Origin: DATFVJ01 sp963851085
GTDB lineage: Bacteria > Actinomycetota > Actinomycetes > Streptosporangiales > Streptosporangiaceae
DNA: 64,000 nt
Reading direction: 5' to 3'
Assembly: GCA_963851085.1 (NCBI GenBank)
Contig: CAWKNX010000003.1
Span: 248,001 to 312,000, forward strand
Shown: positions 7,728 through 17,110 of the stretch, one piece after another
Layout: each line of letters starts with the position of its first letter
Numbering within the stretch: position 1 is the stretch's first letter
Notes under the pieces: model-generated
Databases searched by the model: none
Seen by the model: only the letters and a program-made list of their open reading frames with translations
Told to the model about the DNA's origin: nothing
Program-made: the position numbers and the translations under genes

Positions 7728-10043
7728 TCACGGAAGGGTCGGGAAGGCGTTCTTGACCAGCATCTGGAATTCGGCGGCGAACCACTGGCCCGCGGGAACG
7801 TCGAATCCGGGGATCGATCCGGTCGAATAGGTGCCTCCGTTGCCGTCGGTATTGGTGCCGCTGGGGTCGCAGTGCGGGTCACCGTGGGTGTGGCTGCCAC
7901 TCGGGTAGTCGCCGTCGGACTCACCCGGCGGCTTGATCCACACGAACGCCATGACAGGGCTGCTGGTTCCGAGCGGCTCGTCCGTCGGCCTGGCACCGAT
8001 GCCCGCGTTGTTCTGGTTGCACCAGTCACCCCGGAACGGCCGCTGGTCGATCTTGTTAGCGGCCACGTAGGCGGCGGCGGTGGTGGGGCTGCTGTTGACT
8101 GCGGTGGGCCGTAGCGGGCCGCCCCAACCGTTGCGCGAGGTGTCGATCAGGAACCTCTTGCTGGACGGGAACCCGGCCGACACCAGCGTGTTGTACATCT
8201 GGGTGTCGTAGGTGAGCTCGTCGAAGGTCGGGTTGAACTGGTAGAAGGTCACCGAGTCCAGCGGGTTACCGCCGACGTTGAGCGTCGGGTTGGGCAGGAA
8301 CGGCTCCTGCGTCGGGGTGTAGTTGGCTGTGTCGCTGATGAATCCGTCGATGCTGGCGTACTTGGCCGTGGTGGCCTGGACCACCGTGTTGTACACGGCG
8401 GGCGTCGCGCTCATGTTGCTCGGCCAGCCGAGCCACGCCGAATGCGCGATGTCGAGGTAGTTGTAGACGTTGGGGATGGCGTGCAGCGCGTTCAGCGCGA
8501 ACGTGATGCCCTGCTCGTAGAACGGCGTCGAGGTCGCACAAGCCGACTTGCTCTGGTTCGTCACGACGTTGGGCAGCGAGTCCGGCTCGATGATCGCCAC
8601 GATCCGCAGGTTGCTGTACTTGGGCATGGCCAGGATCGACGCGATGGGGTTGATGTACTGAGTCTCGTACTGGGTGAGTCCCGCCGCGGTGGCCGGGATC
8701 TCGCCGTTGGACGCGAGGGCGGCGCAGTCACGGCCGGGCAGGTCGTAGATGACGACCTCGAACACCATCGGCGTGCTGCCCTGGATCTCTGTCTCCGCGT
8801 TGTCAAGCTGGGCCTGCAGGCCGAGGTGCGTGCTGTCGCCCGCGATCGCCCCGATGTGGTCCATCCAGATGCCGGTCTGGTACTTCGCCACCGCGGCCTC
8901 CGCCGCGTTGCCGCCGTCCGCGGACACCTGGGCGTTGACCTCACTGACGTAGTTGGGGTTGAGGTATTGGGTCGCGCCGGTGAACGGGTCGGCGACGTGG
9001 CCGCAACTGCTGCCGCAGCTGACGATCTCGGTCGCGGTGACGGTGGCCGAGGTGTAACCGGTCGCGCTCGCGGTGAACACGGCCGATCCGGTGCCAGCGG
9101 AGTTGGCTGTGATGGTCACGTTCTGCGCGGTGTTCCAGTTGCTCGAGGTGAACGTGAGTGAGCTTCCCCCGGTGACCGACAGGCCGGTGTTGCCGGAGGT
9201 GCGGCTCACGGCGACGGTCACATTGGCGGTCGGTGCCCTGGACAGCGTCACGCCGAACGTGCCCGTCGTGCCCTGCGTCACAGACAGCGTCGTCGGGGTC
9301 GCCACGATGCCGGGTGTCGTGGCGGTGTTGACGGTGATGGGCACCGCCGCCGAGGTTGCCGTGTTACCCGCCGCGTCGGTCGCCCTCGCCGTCAGCGAGT
9401 AGGAGCCGGCCGCCACGCTCGTCCAGGTGAAGTTGTAAGGGCTGGTGGTCACGGTGCCGATCACGGTCGAGCCGTTGAGGAACTGGACCTGGGCGATGGA
9501 TCCGCCGGTTTCACTGGCTGTCGCGCTGAGCGCGATGGTCGCGGGGGCCGTGAACGTCGCGCCCGAGGCCGGGCTCGTCAGGCTGACCGTGGGCGTGCCG
9601 CCACCGCCACTGCCACCGCTGCCGTTGCAGGTGATGCTGGTGGGTACCGCGTCGCTATTGGTCCAGGTGCCCTGCCAGCCAAAGGTGGTATTGCCGCCGG
9701 CGGCGATGGTCCCGTTGTAGCTCAGGTTCGTCGCGGTGATGTTCTCGCCGCTTTGGGTGAACGAGGTGTTCCAGGCGTTCGTAATCTTCTGGTCACCGGG
9801 ATAGGTGAACGTGACCGTCCACCCGGTGATGGAGGTGGTGCCGGTGTTGGTGACGGTCAGGTTGGCCACGAACCCGCCCTGCCACTGGCTCGCCGTGGCG
9901 TAGCTGGCCGAGCAGCTCGTTGCCGCGCTGGCCTGGGTGGCCGCGACGGTGAACATCGCGAAGCCGAACGCGGCGGCGATGGCCGCGGCGACGATGCGGC
10001 GCGGGCGTGCGCGCCCGGCTGCACCTAAGAAAGTGGGTCTCAT
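7728..10043 (-). CDS. Secreted GH6 cellulase with CBM2 and Ig-like domains
   Basis: This 771-aa enzyme has a signal peptide (about 1-40, ASA cleavage) with a long basic N-region. A CBM2 cellulose-binding domain (42-140, flanking cysteines C44 and C139) is followed by a Gly/Ser linker, an Ig-like domain (about 151-240, PTVSLTSPASGATF) and a second beta-rich module (about 245-340). The GH6 catalytic domain runs from about 345 to the end. GH6 signatures are visible: YDLPGRDCAALASNGE and VAIIEPDSLPN, the aspartates acting in catalysis. Family members release cellobiose from the non-reducing ends of cellulose. The size and disulfide pattern suggest an exo-acting cellobiohydrolase. The gene is intact, unlike its GH5 neighbour. 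Confidence 0.95.
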   Translation of the reverse strand: MRPTFLGAAGRARPRRIVAAAIAAAFGFAMFTVAATQASAATSCSASYATASQWQGGFVANLTVTNTGTTSITGWTVTFTYPGDQKITNAWNTSFTQSGENITATNLSYNGTIAAGGNTTFGWQGTWTNSDAVPTSITCNGSGGSGGGGTPTVSLTSPASGATFTAPATIALSATASETGGSIAQVQFLNGSTVIGTVTTSPYNFTWTSVAAGSYSLTARATDAAGNTATSAAVPITVNTATTPGIVATPTTLSVTQGTTGTFGVTLSRAPTANVTVAVSRTSGNTGLSVTGGSSLTFTSSNWNTAQNVTITANSAGTGSAVFTASATGYTSATVTATEIVSCGSSCGHVADPFTGATQYLNPNYVSEVNAQVSADGGNAAEAAVAKYQTGIWMDHIGAIAGDSTHLGLQAQLDNAETEIQGSTPMVFEVVIYDLPGRDCAALASNGEIPATAAGLTQYETQYINPIASILAMPKYSNLRIVAIIEPDSLPNVVTNQSKSACATSTPFYEQGITFALNALHAIPNVYNYLDIAHSAWLGWPSNMSATPAVYNTVVQATTAKYASIDGFISDTANYTPTQEPFLPNPTLNVGGNPLDSVTFYQFNPTFDELTYDTQMYNTLVSAGFPSSKRFLIDTSRNGWGGPLRPTAVNSSPTTAAAYVAANKIDQRPFRGDWCNQNNAGIGARPTDEPLGTSSPVMAFVWIKPPGESDGDYPSGSHTHGDPHCDPSGTNTDGNGGTYSTGSIPGFDVPAGQWFAAEFQMLVKNAFPTLP

Positions 10044-10582
10044 GCGGGTCCTCCTTGGGGACTCTCAGGTGGCTCCGGGGGACCACGAACGATCCCTAAC
10101 GGCTCCGGCACGGGTCTGGTGCGTCGCGTGGGGACGACGCCCGGCCCAGCGGCGCCATGGCGGCCTCCTGAGCCGCCGCCTGGCGGCGCTGGGAACGCAC
10201 CGCGAAGATAGGCACGCCGCGCCTGCTGGTACAGACGTAACGTCGGACCCGTGCGCGGGAGCGGGGCCGGCGGCTGCGCCTGTGCCCGGCGCGCCAGCGC
10301 CCGTGTATCGGGGAACAGGCGGGGGGCAACCGTCCTCATCAGGCGAAACCCCCGCGCAGCCGTTCAGCATAGATCTTCTCGCGGTGGCGCGGCGCGGCCC
10401 GCGGCACCGGACAGCGGTGCGAAGGATGGTCGCCGCCCGCAGGAAAGATTCACACGTCAGAACTGCCGCGGACCCGCGCTCACCCGGTTGGGCGGGGTCC
10501 TTCCCCGGCCGGGACAGGCGAGACGCGTGGGGCGGAATCCGCCGTCAGCGAGTCAGCCACGTGACCTCGCCCGGCGCGGCGG
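10044..10582. other. Intergenic region upstream of the GH6 gene
   Basis: About 540 bp without a recognisable gene. It must hold the promoter of the GH6 cellulase. The TGGGAGCGCTCCCA operator known for cellulose regulators of the CebR type was looked for and not found. The CGGTTAAC palindrome seen near lacI is also absent. Confidence 0.4.
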
Positions 10583-11478
10583 TCAGACGGGAGTGCCGTC
10601 GCGGGCGGTCAGGTCGGCGTACCGGCCCGCCAGTCGCTTGGTCACCGGGCCAGCGGCGCCAGCGCGGGGAGCCCGCCCGTCGAGCGAGATCACCGGGACC
10701 ACGCCGCCCATCGTGCCGGTGACGAAGAGTTCGTCGGCGCACCAAAGCTGGGGCAGGCTGTAGTCACCGACATCGCACCCGATGCCGTCCGCGGCGGCGA
10801 GTTCGAGTACCGCCGCCCGGGTGATTCCCTCCGGGCAGGACACGGTCGTCGGTGTGCCGAGCCGCCCCGCCGACACCAGGAAGACGTGCGTGGCGTTGGT
10901 CTCCGCCACGAAGCCGCGGTGGTCGAGCATGAGGGCGTCATCGGCGCCCGCGACGTTCGCCTCGATCTTGGCGAGGATCGACGTCAGGAGGTTGTTGTGG
11001 TGGATCTTCGGGTCGAGTGAGTCGGGAGCGGACCGGCGCACACTCGAGGTGATCAGCGTGATGCCGGCCCGGTCGTACACCGGCGACTTGAACTCGGCCA
11101 GGACGATCAGGGTCGGGCTGGCCTGGTTCAGCCGGGGATCCATGCCACTGGTGATCTTCACGCCACGGGTGAGAGTGAGCCGGATGTGCACGTCGTCGGT
11201 CATCGCATTTGCCCGCAGGGTGCGCCGGATCTGATCGATGATCTCCTCGTCCGGCGGGACCGACGTGAACGCGAGCGCCGCGGCGGACCTGCGCAGCCTG
11301 GCGAGATGCTCGGTGAGCCGGAAGATCCTCCCGCCCGCCAGGCGCAAGCCCTCCCAGACCGCGTCACCGCCCTGGACGGCGGAGTCGAAGGGGCTGACCC
11401 CGGCCTCGTCGCGATGGGTCAGCCGCCGCCCACATTGACGATGAGGTCACGGTTACGCTCGTCGAAGGTCTGCAGCAC
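10583..11478 (-). CDS. Class IV aminotransferase (frameshifted near 11425)
   Basis: A fold-type IV PLP enzyme related to branched-chain aminotransferases and aminodeoxychorismate lyase. The body reads GDAVWEGLRLAGGRIFRLTEHLARL, then DPKIHHNNLLTSILAKIEA with the likely PLP lysine, MLDHRGFVAETNATHVF, and FVTGTMGGVVPV. The natural start is the GTG at 11478 with GGGGAG upstream, 13 bp after the sulfotransferase stop. The N-terminal piece (VLQTFDERNRDLIVNVGGG) is out of frame with the rest because of a missing base in a GGC-GGC-GGC run near 11425. This may be a consensus error. The substrate is not evident. Confidence 0.75.
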
Positions 11479-11491
11479 GGTTTACTCCCCG

Positions 11492-12211
11492 CTATGGCGT
11501 GATGCGCTGCGCACGCATCTGTGCGTAGAAGGGCATGCAGCGGCTGGCCAGCGGAGCCAGCGGCGGTGGCAGCGGCCCGGTCGGTGGGCGGTAGCGCATG
11601 AACCCGGTCGAGCGCCAGACGCTGTCGTACCAGTAACGCGCCCAGACGCCGTCGCTCGCCCGCGGCCCAGGTGGCCACGAGAGCATGGCCTCGTCGAACG
11701 GGATATCGAGCGCTTCGCAAAGCGCCCGCAGCGTGCGCTCCGGATGGTCGAGAATGTCGCGCGAATCCACCACCGGGCCGCCGAACGCCTGGAAGATCTC
11801 TACCTGCTGCCGCAGGCCGAGGTCGTCCAGGTCCGGCTGGGACCGCACCTTCGCGTATGAGGTGAGAATCTCGCGGGGATCGCGGATGAGGAACGCGTGC
11901 CGCAGCGGCTTCAGCGCGGACCTGTCCACCGACGGCAGCAGATGGTGAGCCATGTGCTTCTGGTAGAAGATGGCCGGGTCTCCGGCGACCGGGGCCGTGG
12001 TGAGCCCGTCGACGACCGCGCGCCATTGCGTCGGCTGGCTGGCGATGACCGCGTCGCGCCCCGGATGGCTGACCGTGGTGTTCGCGAGATAGAAGGCGTA
12101 GAGCGGCTCGTCCGCCACGACGGTGTCAGGGCGGTTCTCCCACGACCGCATCAGCGCCGTCGAAATCGTGCGCGGCGGCGACCACATCGCTATCCGTGTC
12201 ACCTCGGCCAT
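11492..12211 (-). CDS. Sulfotransferase-like P-loop protein
   Basis: This 239-aa protein starts MAEVTRIAMWSPPRTISTALM, which resembles a PAPS-binding phosphate loop. It continues with ADEPLYAFYL, IFYQKHMAHHLL and FLIRDPREILTSYAK, the last matching the 3'-phosphate-binding segment of sulfotransferases. It overlaps the end of the GT87 gene by 13 bp and is followed after 13 bp by the class IV aminotransferase, so the three are probably one transcript. A protein of this type fused to a class IV aminotransferase is known from plants (recalled), suggesting the two act together. Whether it transfers sulfate is uncertain. Confidence 0.75.
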   Translation of the reverse strand: MAEVTRIAMWSPPRTISTALMRSWENRPDTVVADEPLYAFYLANTTVSHPGRDAVIASQPTQWRAVVDGLTTAPVAGDPAIFYQKHMAHHLLPSVDRSALKPLRHAFLIRDPREILTSYAKVRSQPDLDDLGLRQQVEIFQAFGGPVVDSRDILDHPERTLRALCEALDIPFDEAMLSWPPGPRASDGVWARYWYDSVWRSTGFMRYRPPTGPLPPPLAPLASRCMPFYAQMRAQRITP

Positions 12212-13485
12212 GCGGGCGCTCCTTGATCCCGGTCGGTTTCCCGGACGGCTTCGACGCCGTGCCCTCCCCGTGCCGTCGTTCCCCCCGCCGCGGCCGCGGC
12301 CTTAACCGCGACCGCGGCCGCGACCGCGAGCACGGCCAGCCCGGCGAGCACATACGCGTCCGCGTAGATGAGCTGCACGGGATTCAGATGCAGTTCAGCG
12401 TGCCTGCCCTGCCCGATCGGCACCTGCCAGATGATCCTGGACCAGCCGATGGCGGCGAGCACCGCGACCCCGGTGCTCGCCACGATCGCCCAGCCGGACC
12501 GCCTGCGCCAGGCGCTGACGCCCAGCAGCAGCAGCGCGGGGACGGCGAGCACCCAGTGGTGCGACCACGAGATCGGCGAAACGAGCAGGGCCGTGACCAC
12601 GCACAGCGAGAACCCGGCCCTTTCGTCACCGCGGCGCGCGGCCGCCACGGCGAGCCCCATGCCCGCCAGCCCTACGATGACGGCCGCGGCGAGCCAGAGC
12701 GGCTCCACGTTCGTCGTGTGAAGCACCCGGGCGAGGGCACCCCGCAGGCTCTGATTGGCGGCGTTCTCGATCCTGCCGACGCGCGCCGGGTTGGCGAAGG
12801 TGCCGGCCCAGAACGCGAGGGAATCCGATGGGGCGGCGGCGAACCCAGCCGCCACCGTGACGCCAAACGCGGCGGCGCAGACGGCCGCTGCGCGGTAGCG
12901 GCGGGTCGCGACCAGGTACACCGCGAAGATCGCCGGGGTCAGCTTCAGCCCGGCCGCGAGGCCGATGGCCGCTCCCTTCAGCCTGGCCGAGTCGTCCCGG
13001 CTCAGGTCGTACAGGATGAGCGCCGTGATCAGGAGATTGATCTGGCCGTACGCCAGATTGGTGCGGACCGGTTCCAGCCACACCGCGGCCGCCGCGGCGG
13101 CGAGTGCGAGCCTGGCGGTGCGGCGGCCGCCGCACCGCGGCGCGGCCCCCCCGCGCGGCAGGCGCAGCGCCAGCCACAGCGTCACCGGGAGCAGGATGAC
13201 GCTGATCCCGGTGACGAGCGGCGGCGCCGCGGGCCACGGCATGGCCGCGAGCACGGCGAAGACCAGCGCGGCGAACGGCGGGTAGGTGAAACCGAGATTC
13301 CAGGCGAACCGCAGGTGGTAGAGCGGGGCGCCGCTGCTCAGCGCGGCGCCGCCGGACCGGTAGATGCGCAGGTCACCGAACGGCGCGTGCCCGCTGCTCG
13401 CAAGCACACAGCACACCGCCGCCGACAGGGCATAGCAGGCCGCGGTGAGCAGCGTCGCGCCGTCAGGCAGCTTGGGGCCCCGCAC
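12199..13485 (-). CDS. GT87-family polyprenol-phosphate mannosyltransferase-like
   Basis: This 428-aa polytopic membrane protein belongs to the DUF2029/GT87 family, which includes mycobacterial alpha-1,2-mannosyltransferases using polyprenol-phosphate-mannose. Family features are the early acidic motif DLRIYRSGGAAL, PLYHLRFAWNLGFTYPP, the NLAYGQINLLITALIL segment, a GLKLTPAIF segment and SPISWSHHWV. About ten hydrophobic helices are predicted. The C-terminus is cytoplasmic-looking, Ala-rich and basic. The start is GTG at 13485. It overlaps the downstream sulfotransferase gene, so translation is likely coupled. Its acceptor, a cell-wall glycan or glycolipid, is unknown. Confidence 0.8.
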   Translation of the reverse strand: MRGPKLPDGATLLTAACYALSAAVCCVLASSGHAPFGDLRIYRSGGAALSSGAPLYHLRFAWNLGFTYPPFAALVFAVLAAMPWPAAPPLVTGISVILLPVTLWLALRLPRGGAAPRCGGRRTARLALAAAAAAVWLEPVRTNLAYGQINLLITALILYDLSRDDSARLKGAAIGLAAGLKLTPAIFAVYLVATRRYRAAAVCAAAFGVTVAAGFAAAPSDSLAFWAGTFANPARVGRIENAANQSLRGALARVLHTTNVEPLWLAAAVIVGLAGMGLAVAAARRGDERAGFSLCVVTALLVSPISWSHHWVLAVPALLLLGVSAWRRRSGWAIVASTGVAVLAAIGWSRIIWQVPIGQGRHAELHLNPVQLIYADAYVLAGLAVLAVAAAVAVKAAAAAGGTTARGGHGVEAVRETDRDQGAPAWPR

Positions 13486-13550
13486 CCAAGTACGGTCTCA
13501 TGCCGGGTGCCCCGGCCGTGCACACACCCGGGCCGCCGCCGACGACCGCT

Positions 13551-14696
13551 CTACTCCGCAGTGTCGGGCAGGTCGTGGCCGGCCGAGCGCATCCCGGCGG
13601 TCCAGCGCTCCTCGATCCGGCCGACCCGCCAGATGATCAGCGCGGCCATCCAGGTGAGCACGAACAGGCCCACGATGATGAAGCCCAGCGTGTTGATGTT
13701 CAGCCCGGCCACCCAGGTCCAGAACGATCCGCCGAGGTTGTACTCGGAGGCGATCAGGCCCAGGATCTCGACCGTGCCGATAAGCAGCGCCACGGCCACC
13801 GACAACCCGGTGATCGTGATGTTGTAGTAGACCTTGCGGACCGGCTTGGAGAACGCCCAGCCGTAGGCGAAGTTCATGAACGAGCCGTCCACCGTGTCGA
13901 GCAGGCTCATCCCGGCGGCGAAGAGCACGGGCAGGCACAAGATCGCATACCACGGCAGCCCGCTCGCCGCGCCGGTGCCCGCGAGCACGAGCAGCGCGAC
14001 CTCGGTGGCGGTATCGAAGCCGAGACCGAAGAGCAGGCCGACCGGGTACATCTGCCATGGCTGCCTGATCGACCGCATCACCCGGCCGAACATGCGGTTC
14101 ATGAAACCGCGGCTACCCAGATGGTGTTCCAGCGCGGCCTCGTCGTACGCGCCGCGGCGCATCTCACGGAAGACCTTGAGAATCCCGGCCAGGATGACCA
14201 GGTTGATCACCGCGATGATGTAAAGGAACGTGCCCGACACACCCGTGCCGATGACACTGGTGACCTGGTGCAGTGAGGAGTTGCCGTTCCTGACCGGGCC
14301 GACCAGGGCCTTGACCCCGAAGGAGAGCAGGAACGCCAGCGCGAACACGATGCTGGAGTGGCCGAGCGAGAAGAAGAACCCGACCGAGAGCGGACGCTGG
14401 CCGTCGTCCATCAGTTTGCGTGTGGTGTTGTCGATCGCCGAGATGTGGTCCGCGTCGAAGGCGTGCCGCATGCCGAGGGTGTAGGCCGTCACCCCGATGC
14501 CGATGCCGAAGGTCTTGGCGCCCAGGCTGTAGTGCCCAGGCACCACGAAGGCGATCAAGGTAACCCAGCCGACCACGTGGAGGCCGACGACGGCCGCGGC
14601 CATTCCGCCCGCCCGCGCCCACTCCGGCCCGGTCAGCGCGTACCTGATCCGGTGCAGGCGCGACCTCGGCTCTGCCACGAGCACCTTGCCGGGCAT
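13551..14696 (-). CDS. NicT-family nickel/cobalt permease
   Basis: This 381-aa membrane protein carries the NiCoT signature RHAFDADHISAIDN (HX4DH) in an early helix, followed by FFFSLGHSSIVF, the second conserved motif. About eight membrane segments are visible. It imports Ni2+ (possibly Co2+) at high affinity for enzymes such as urease, hydrogenase or Ni-SOD. A 17-bp box matching the actinobacterial Nur consensus lies about 80 bp upstream (14776-14792), supporting nickel over cobalt. It is a separate transcription unit from the GT87 gene, 65 bp away on the same strand, although read-through is possible. Confidence 0.92.
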   Translation of the reverse strand: MPGKVLVAEPRSRLHRIRYALTGPEWARAGGMAAAVVGLHVVGWVTLIAFVVPGHYSLGAKTFGIGIGVTAYTLGMRHAFDADHISAIDNTTRKLMDDGQRPLSVGFFFSLGHSSIVFALAFLLSFGVKALVGPVRNGNSSLHQVTSVIGTGVSGTFLYIIAVINLVILAGILKVFREMRRGAYDEAALEHHLGSRGFMNRMFGRVMRSIRQPWQMYPVGLLFGLGFDTATEVALLVLAGTGAASGLPWYAILCLPVLFAAGMSLLDTVDGSFMNFAYGWAFSKPVRKVYYNITITGLSVAVALLIGTVEILGLIASEYNLGGSFWTWVAGLNINTLGFIIVGLFVLTWMAALIIWRVGRIEERWTAGMRSAGHDLPDTAE

Positions 14697-14775
14697 GTGC
14701 GGAGGTCACCTGCCATCCGTTGGGCATCATGCGAGATCACTGCGGTGCGTCAAGTCAAACGCATATGCATCGTAG

Positions 14776-14792
14776 TTGCAAATACATTGCAG
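14776..14792 (-). promoter_or_regulatory. Predicted Nur box (nickel-responsive operator)
   Basis: On the minus strand the site reads CTGCAATGTATTTGCAA. It fits the Streptomyces Nur consensus tTGCaa-N5-ttGCAA at all conserved positions except the first, weakly conserved base. It is 80 bp upstream of the nickel permease start codon. Nur is a Fur-family repressor that uses nickel as corepressor. Confidence 0.7.
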
Positions 14793-14848
14793 TAAGGGCC
14801 TGCCGCAGGTCGCGCGCCGCGGCCGTGGGTTCTGGGCCGCCCAGAACC

Positions 14849-16285
14849 TCAGATCCGTGTCCAGGCTTCGGTCAGCACCGACCGCAGGATCTGCTCAATC
14901 TCATCGAAGTGCTCCTGCGTGCACACCAGTGGTGGTGCCAGTTGCACGACCGGGTCGCCGCGGTCGTCGGCACGGCACACGAGGCCGGCGTCGAACAGCG
15001 CCTGCGAGAGGAACCCGCGCAGCAGCCGTTCGGATTCGTCGTCGTCGAACGTCGTCCTGGTCGCCTTGTCCTTGACCAGTTCGATGCCGTAGAAGTAGCC
15101 GTCGCCGCGCACATCGCCGACGATCGGGAGGCCGTGGAGCTTCTCCAGCGTCGCGCGGAACGCTCCTTCGTTCGCCCGCACGTTCTCGAGCAGGCCTTCC
15201 TTCTCGAACACGTCGAGGTTGGCGAGGGCGACAGCGGCTGAGACCGGGTGGCCGGCGAACGTGACGCCGTGCAGGAACGTGGCGGCTCCTTCGCTGAACG
15301 GTTCCATCAGCCGGTCGCTCACCAGCATCCCGCCGAGGGGTGCGTAACCGGACGTCACACCCTTGGCGAACGTGATGACGTCCGGCGTGTACCCATACCG
15401 CTCGGACCCGAAGTAGTGGCCCAGCCTGCCGAAGGCGCTGATCACCTCGTCCGACACCAGCAGCACGCCGTAACGGTCGCAGATCTCGCGGACCCGCTGG
15501 AAGTACCCGGGCGGCGGCGGGAAGCAGCCGCCGGAGTTCTGCACAGGCTCGAGGAAGACGGCCGCGACAGACTCGGGGCCCTCGCGCAGGATCGCCCGCT
15601 CGATCTCATCGGCCGCCCAGCGGCCGAACTCGGTCAGGTCGCCCGCCACGAAGTCGGGCGCGCGGTAGAAGTTGGTGTTCGGCACCCGGACCCCGCCAGG
15701 CGGCAGCGGCTCGAATGGCGCCTTGATCCCGCTGAGGCCGGTGATCGCGAGCGCGCCCATGGAGGTGCCGTGATAGGCGATGTCACGGCTGATGACCTTG
15801 TAGCGGCCGGGCTCACCGATCACCTTGAAGTACTGCTTGGCCAGCTTCCACGCGGACTCGACCGCCTCTGACCCGCTCGTGGTGAAGAACACCCGGTCGA
15901 GCCCGGCGGGCGCGCGCTCGGCGAGCCGCTGCGCGAGTTCGATGGCCCGTGGGTGCGCGTAGGACCACAGCGGGAAGTACGCGAGCTCGGACGCCTGCCG
16001 CGCGGCGGCCTCGGCGACCTCCTTGCGGCCGTGCCCGATCTGGGTGACGAACAGCCCGGACAGGCCGTCCAGATACCGCTTGCCGTGCTGGTCGAACACG
16101 TAGGGCCCGGAGCCGCGGACGATCAGGGGGATGTCGCCGCCCTCATAGGCGGACATCCGGGTGAAGTGCAGCCACAGATTCCGCTTGGCCGCTTCCTGCA
16201 AGGCGGCGGCGGAAGCGATCGTCTGACTGCCGGTCTGACTGCCAGTCTGGCTGCGGGCCGGCTGGTCGCCAGGCGGCTGTGTCAT
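14849..16285 (-). CDS. Class III aminotransferase, probable putrescine/omega-amine type
   Basis: A 478-aa fold-type I omega-aminotransferase. Features are the PLP phosphate-binding FTTSGSEAVESAWKLA, LVSDEVISAFGRLGHYF, and FAKGVTSGYAPLG with the PLP lysine. The ATG at 16285 is chosen over a longer frame because it overlaps the lrp stop codon (ATGA) and follows GGGGGACC. A short Gln/Thr/Ser repeat (SQTGSQTGSQT) sits at the N-terminus. With the divergent aminobutyraldehyde dehydrogenase and the lrp gene, it forms the arrangement seen at Streptomyces polyamine catabolism loci. The likely reaction is putrescine plus pyruvate or 2-oxoglutarate to 4-aminobutanal. The exact amine is inferred. Confidence 0.85.
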   Translation of the reverse strand: MTQPPGDQPARSQTGSQTGSQTIASAAALQEAAKRNLWLHFTRMSAYEGGDIPLIVRGSGPYVFDQHGKRYLDGLSGLFVTQIGHGRKEVAEAAARQASELAYFPLWSYAHPRAIELAQRLAERAPAGLDRVFFTTSGSEAVESAWKLAKQYFKVIGEPGRYKVISRDIAYHGTSMGALAITGLSGIKAPFEPLPPGGVRVPNTNFYRAPDFVAGDLTEFGRWAADEIERAILREGPESVAAVFLEPVQNSGGCFPPPPGYFQRVREICDRYGVLLVSDEVISAFGRLGHYFGSERYGYTPDVITFAKGVTSGYAPLGGMLVSDRLMEPFSEGAATFLHGVTFAGHPVSAAVALANLDVFEKEGLLENVRANEGAFRATLEKLHGLPIVGDVRGDGYFYGIELVKDKATRTTFDDDESERLLRGFLSQALFDAGLVCRADDRGDPVVQLAPPLVCTQEHFDEIEQILRSVLTEAWTRI

Positions 16286-16866
16286 CTGGTCCCCCAGGAA
16301 TAGGTCTGCTTGCGGAGTTTGAGGTACACGAAGGTTTCGGTGCTCGTTACCGAGGGGACCATCCGCACCCGGCTCAAGATTTCCAGCAGGTGGTCGTCGT
16401 CCTCGCACACGGCCTCGACGAGCAGGTCGAATGAGCCGGCGGTGATGACGACGTAGTCGATCTCCTCCATACCTGCCAGATGGTCGGCGACGCGTGCCGG
16501 ATCGCCTTCACACTTGATGCCGATCAAGGATTGCCTGCGGAATCCGAGGGTGAGGGGATCGGTCACCGCCACGATCTGCATCACGCCCGCCTCGAGCAGG
16601 CGCTGGACGCGCTGCCGCACAGCGGCCTCGGACAGGCCGACAGCCTTGCCGATCGCCGCATACGACCTGCGGCCGTCCTGTTGAAGCTGTTCGATGATCT
16701 GCATCGAGATGCCATCGAGCACGACAGGAGGTGAGATGGGGGCGTCACCACGGGCAGAGCCCGCGCCGCCACTGCCGCCCGTCGTGCCGCGCCGGCGTCC
16801 CTTGTCCGCGGCCGGCTGCCCGTCCAGTTCTCCCGCGGCGGGGGTAGTCCCCGGGGTGTGCGCCAT
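16282..16866 (-). CDS. Lrp/AsnC-family regulator
   Basis: This 194-aa protein has an unusual 48-residue Gly/Ala/Pro-rich N-terminal extension. The AsnC-type winged helix follows (about 50-105: ISMQIIEQLQQDGRRSYAAI, GLSEAAVRQRVQRLLEAG), then the RAM ligand-binding domain (IGIKCEGDPARVADHL, FDLLVEAVCEDDDHL). The start at 16866 has GAGGAGG upstream. Its stop overlaps the aminotransferase start. It faces the aldehyde dehydrogenase gene across 244 bp and probably controls both in response to an amine or amino acid. Confidence 0.88.
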   Translation of the reverse strand: MAHTPGTTPAAGELDGQPAADKGRRRGTTGGSGGAGSARGDAPISPPVVLDGISMQIIEQLQQDGRRSYAAIGKAVGLSEAAVRQRVQRLLEAGVMQIVAVTDPLTLGFRRQSLIGIKCEGDPARVADHLAGMEEIDYVVITAGSFDLLVEAVCEDDDHLLEILSRVRMVPSVTSTETFVYLKLRKQTYSWGTR

Positions 16867-17110
16867 CGCATGCCTCCTCGCTGGGCAATGGTGCCACGCG
16901 ACGCTAAAATGTCAACTGATTTCGTTGCGATACGCTAACTGGACGACGGAATCGCTTGCGCCTTGGGCGATGATCTGCAAAGGTTCAAGACTCACCACAG
17001 AAGTGCCCGACTGCGGCTCGACGACGGCTCATCCGCTGATCAGCCACGACACAGCTATACGTACTCAGCAACCGGGGCTCTTCGGTCAGCCGCGTGCTAG
17101 GAGGCCTACC

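Noticed and set aside
10044..10400. CebR-type operator upstream of the GH6 cellulase
   Set aside because: The expected TGGGAGCGCTCCCA palindrome was looked for and is not present.
12196..13827. Long plus-strand open frame of 543 codons
   Set aside because: It is antisense to the GT87 and nickel permease genes, whose proteins are clearly recognisable. Its composition is Arg/Gly/His-rich, as expected for a GC-rich shadow frame.
14726..14753. Possible promoter TTGACG-N16-CATGAT for the nickel permease
   Set aside because: Spacing is acceptable, but the -10 box is poor and the Nur box would lie upstream of it, an odd place for a repressor. Left unassigned.
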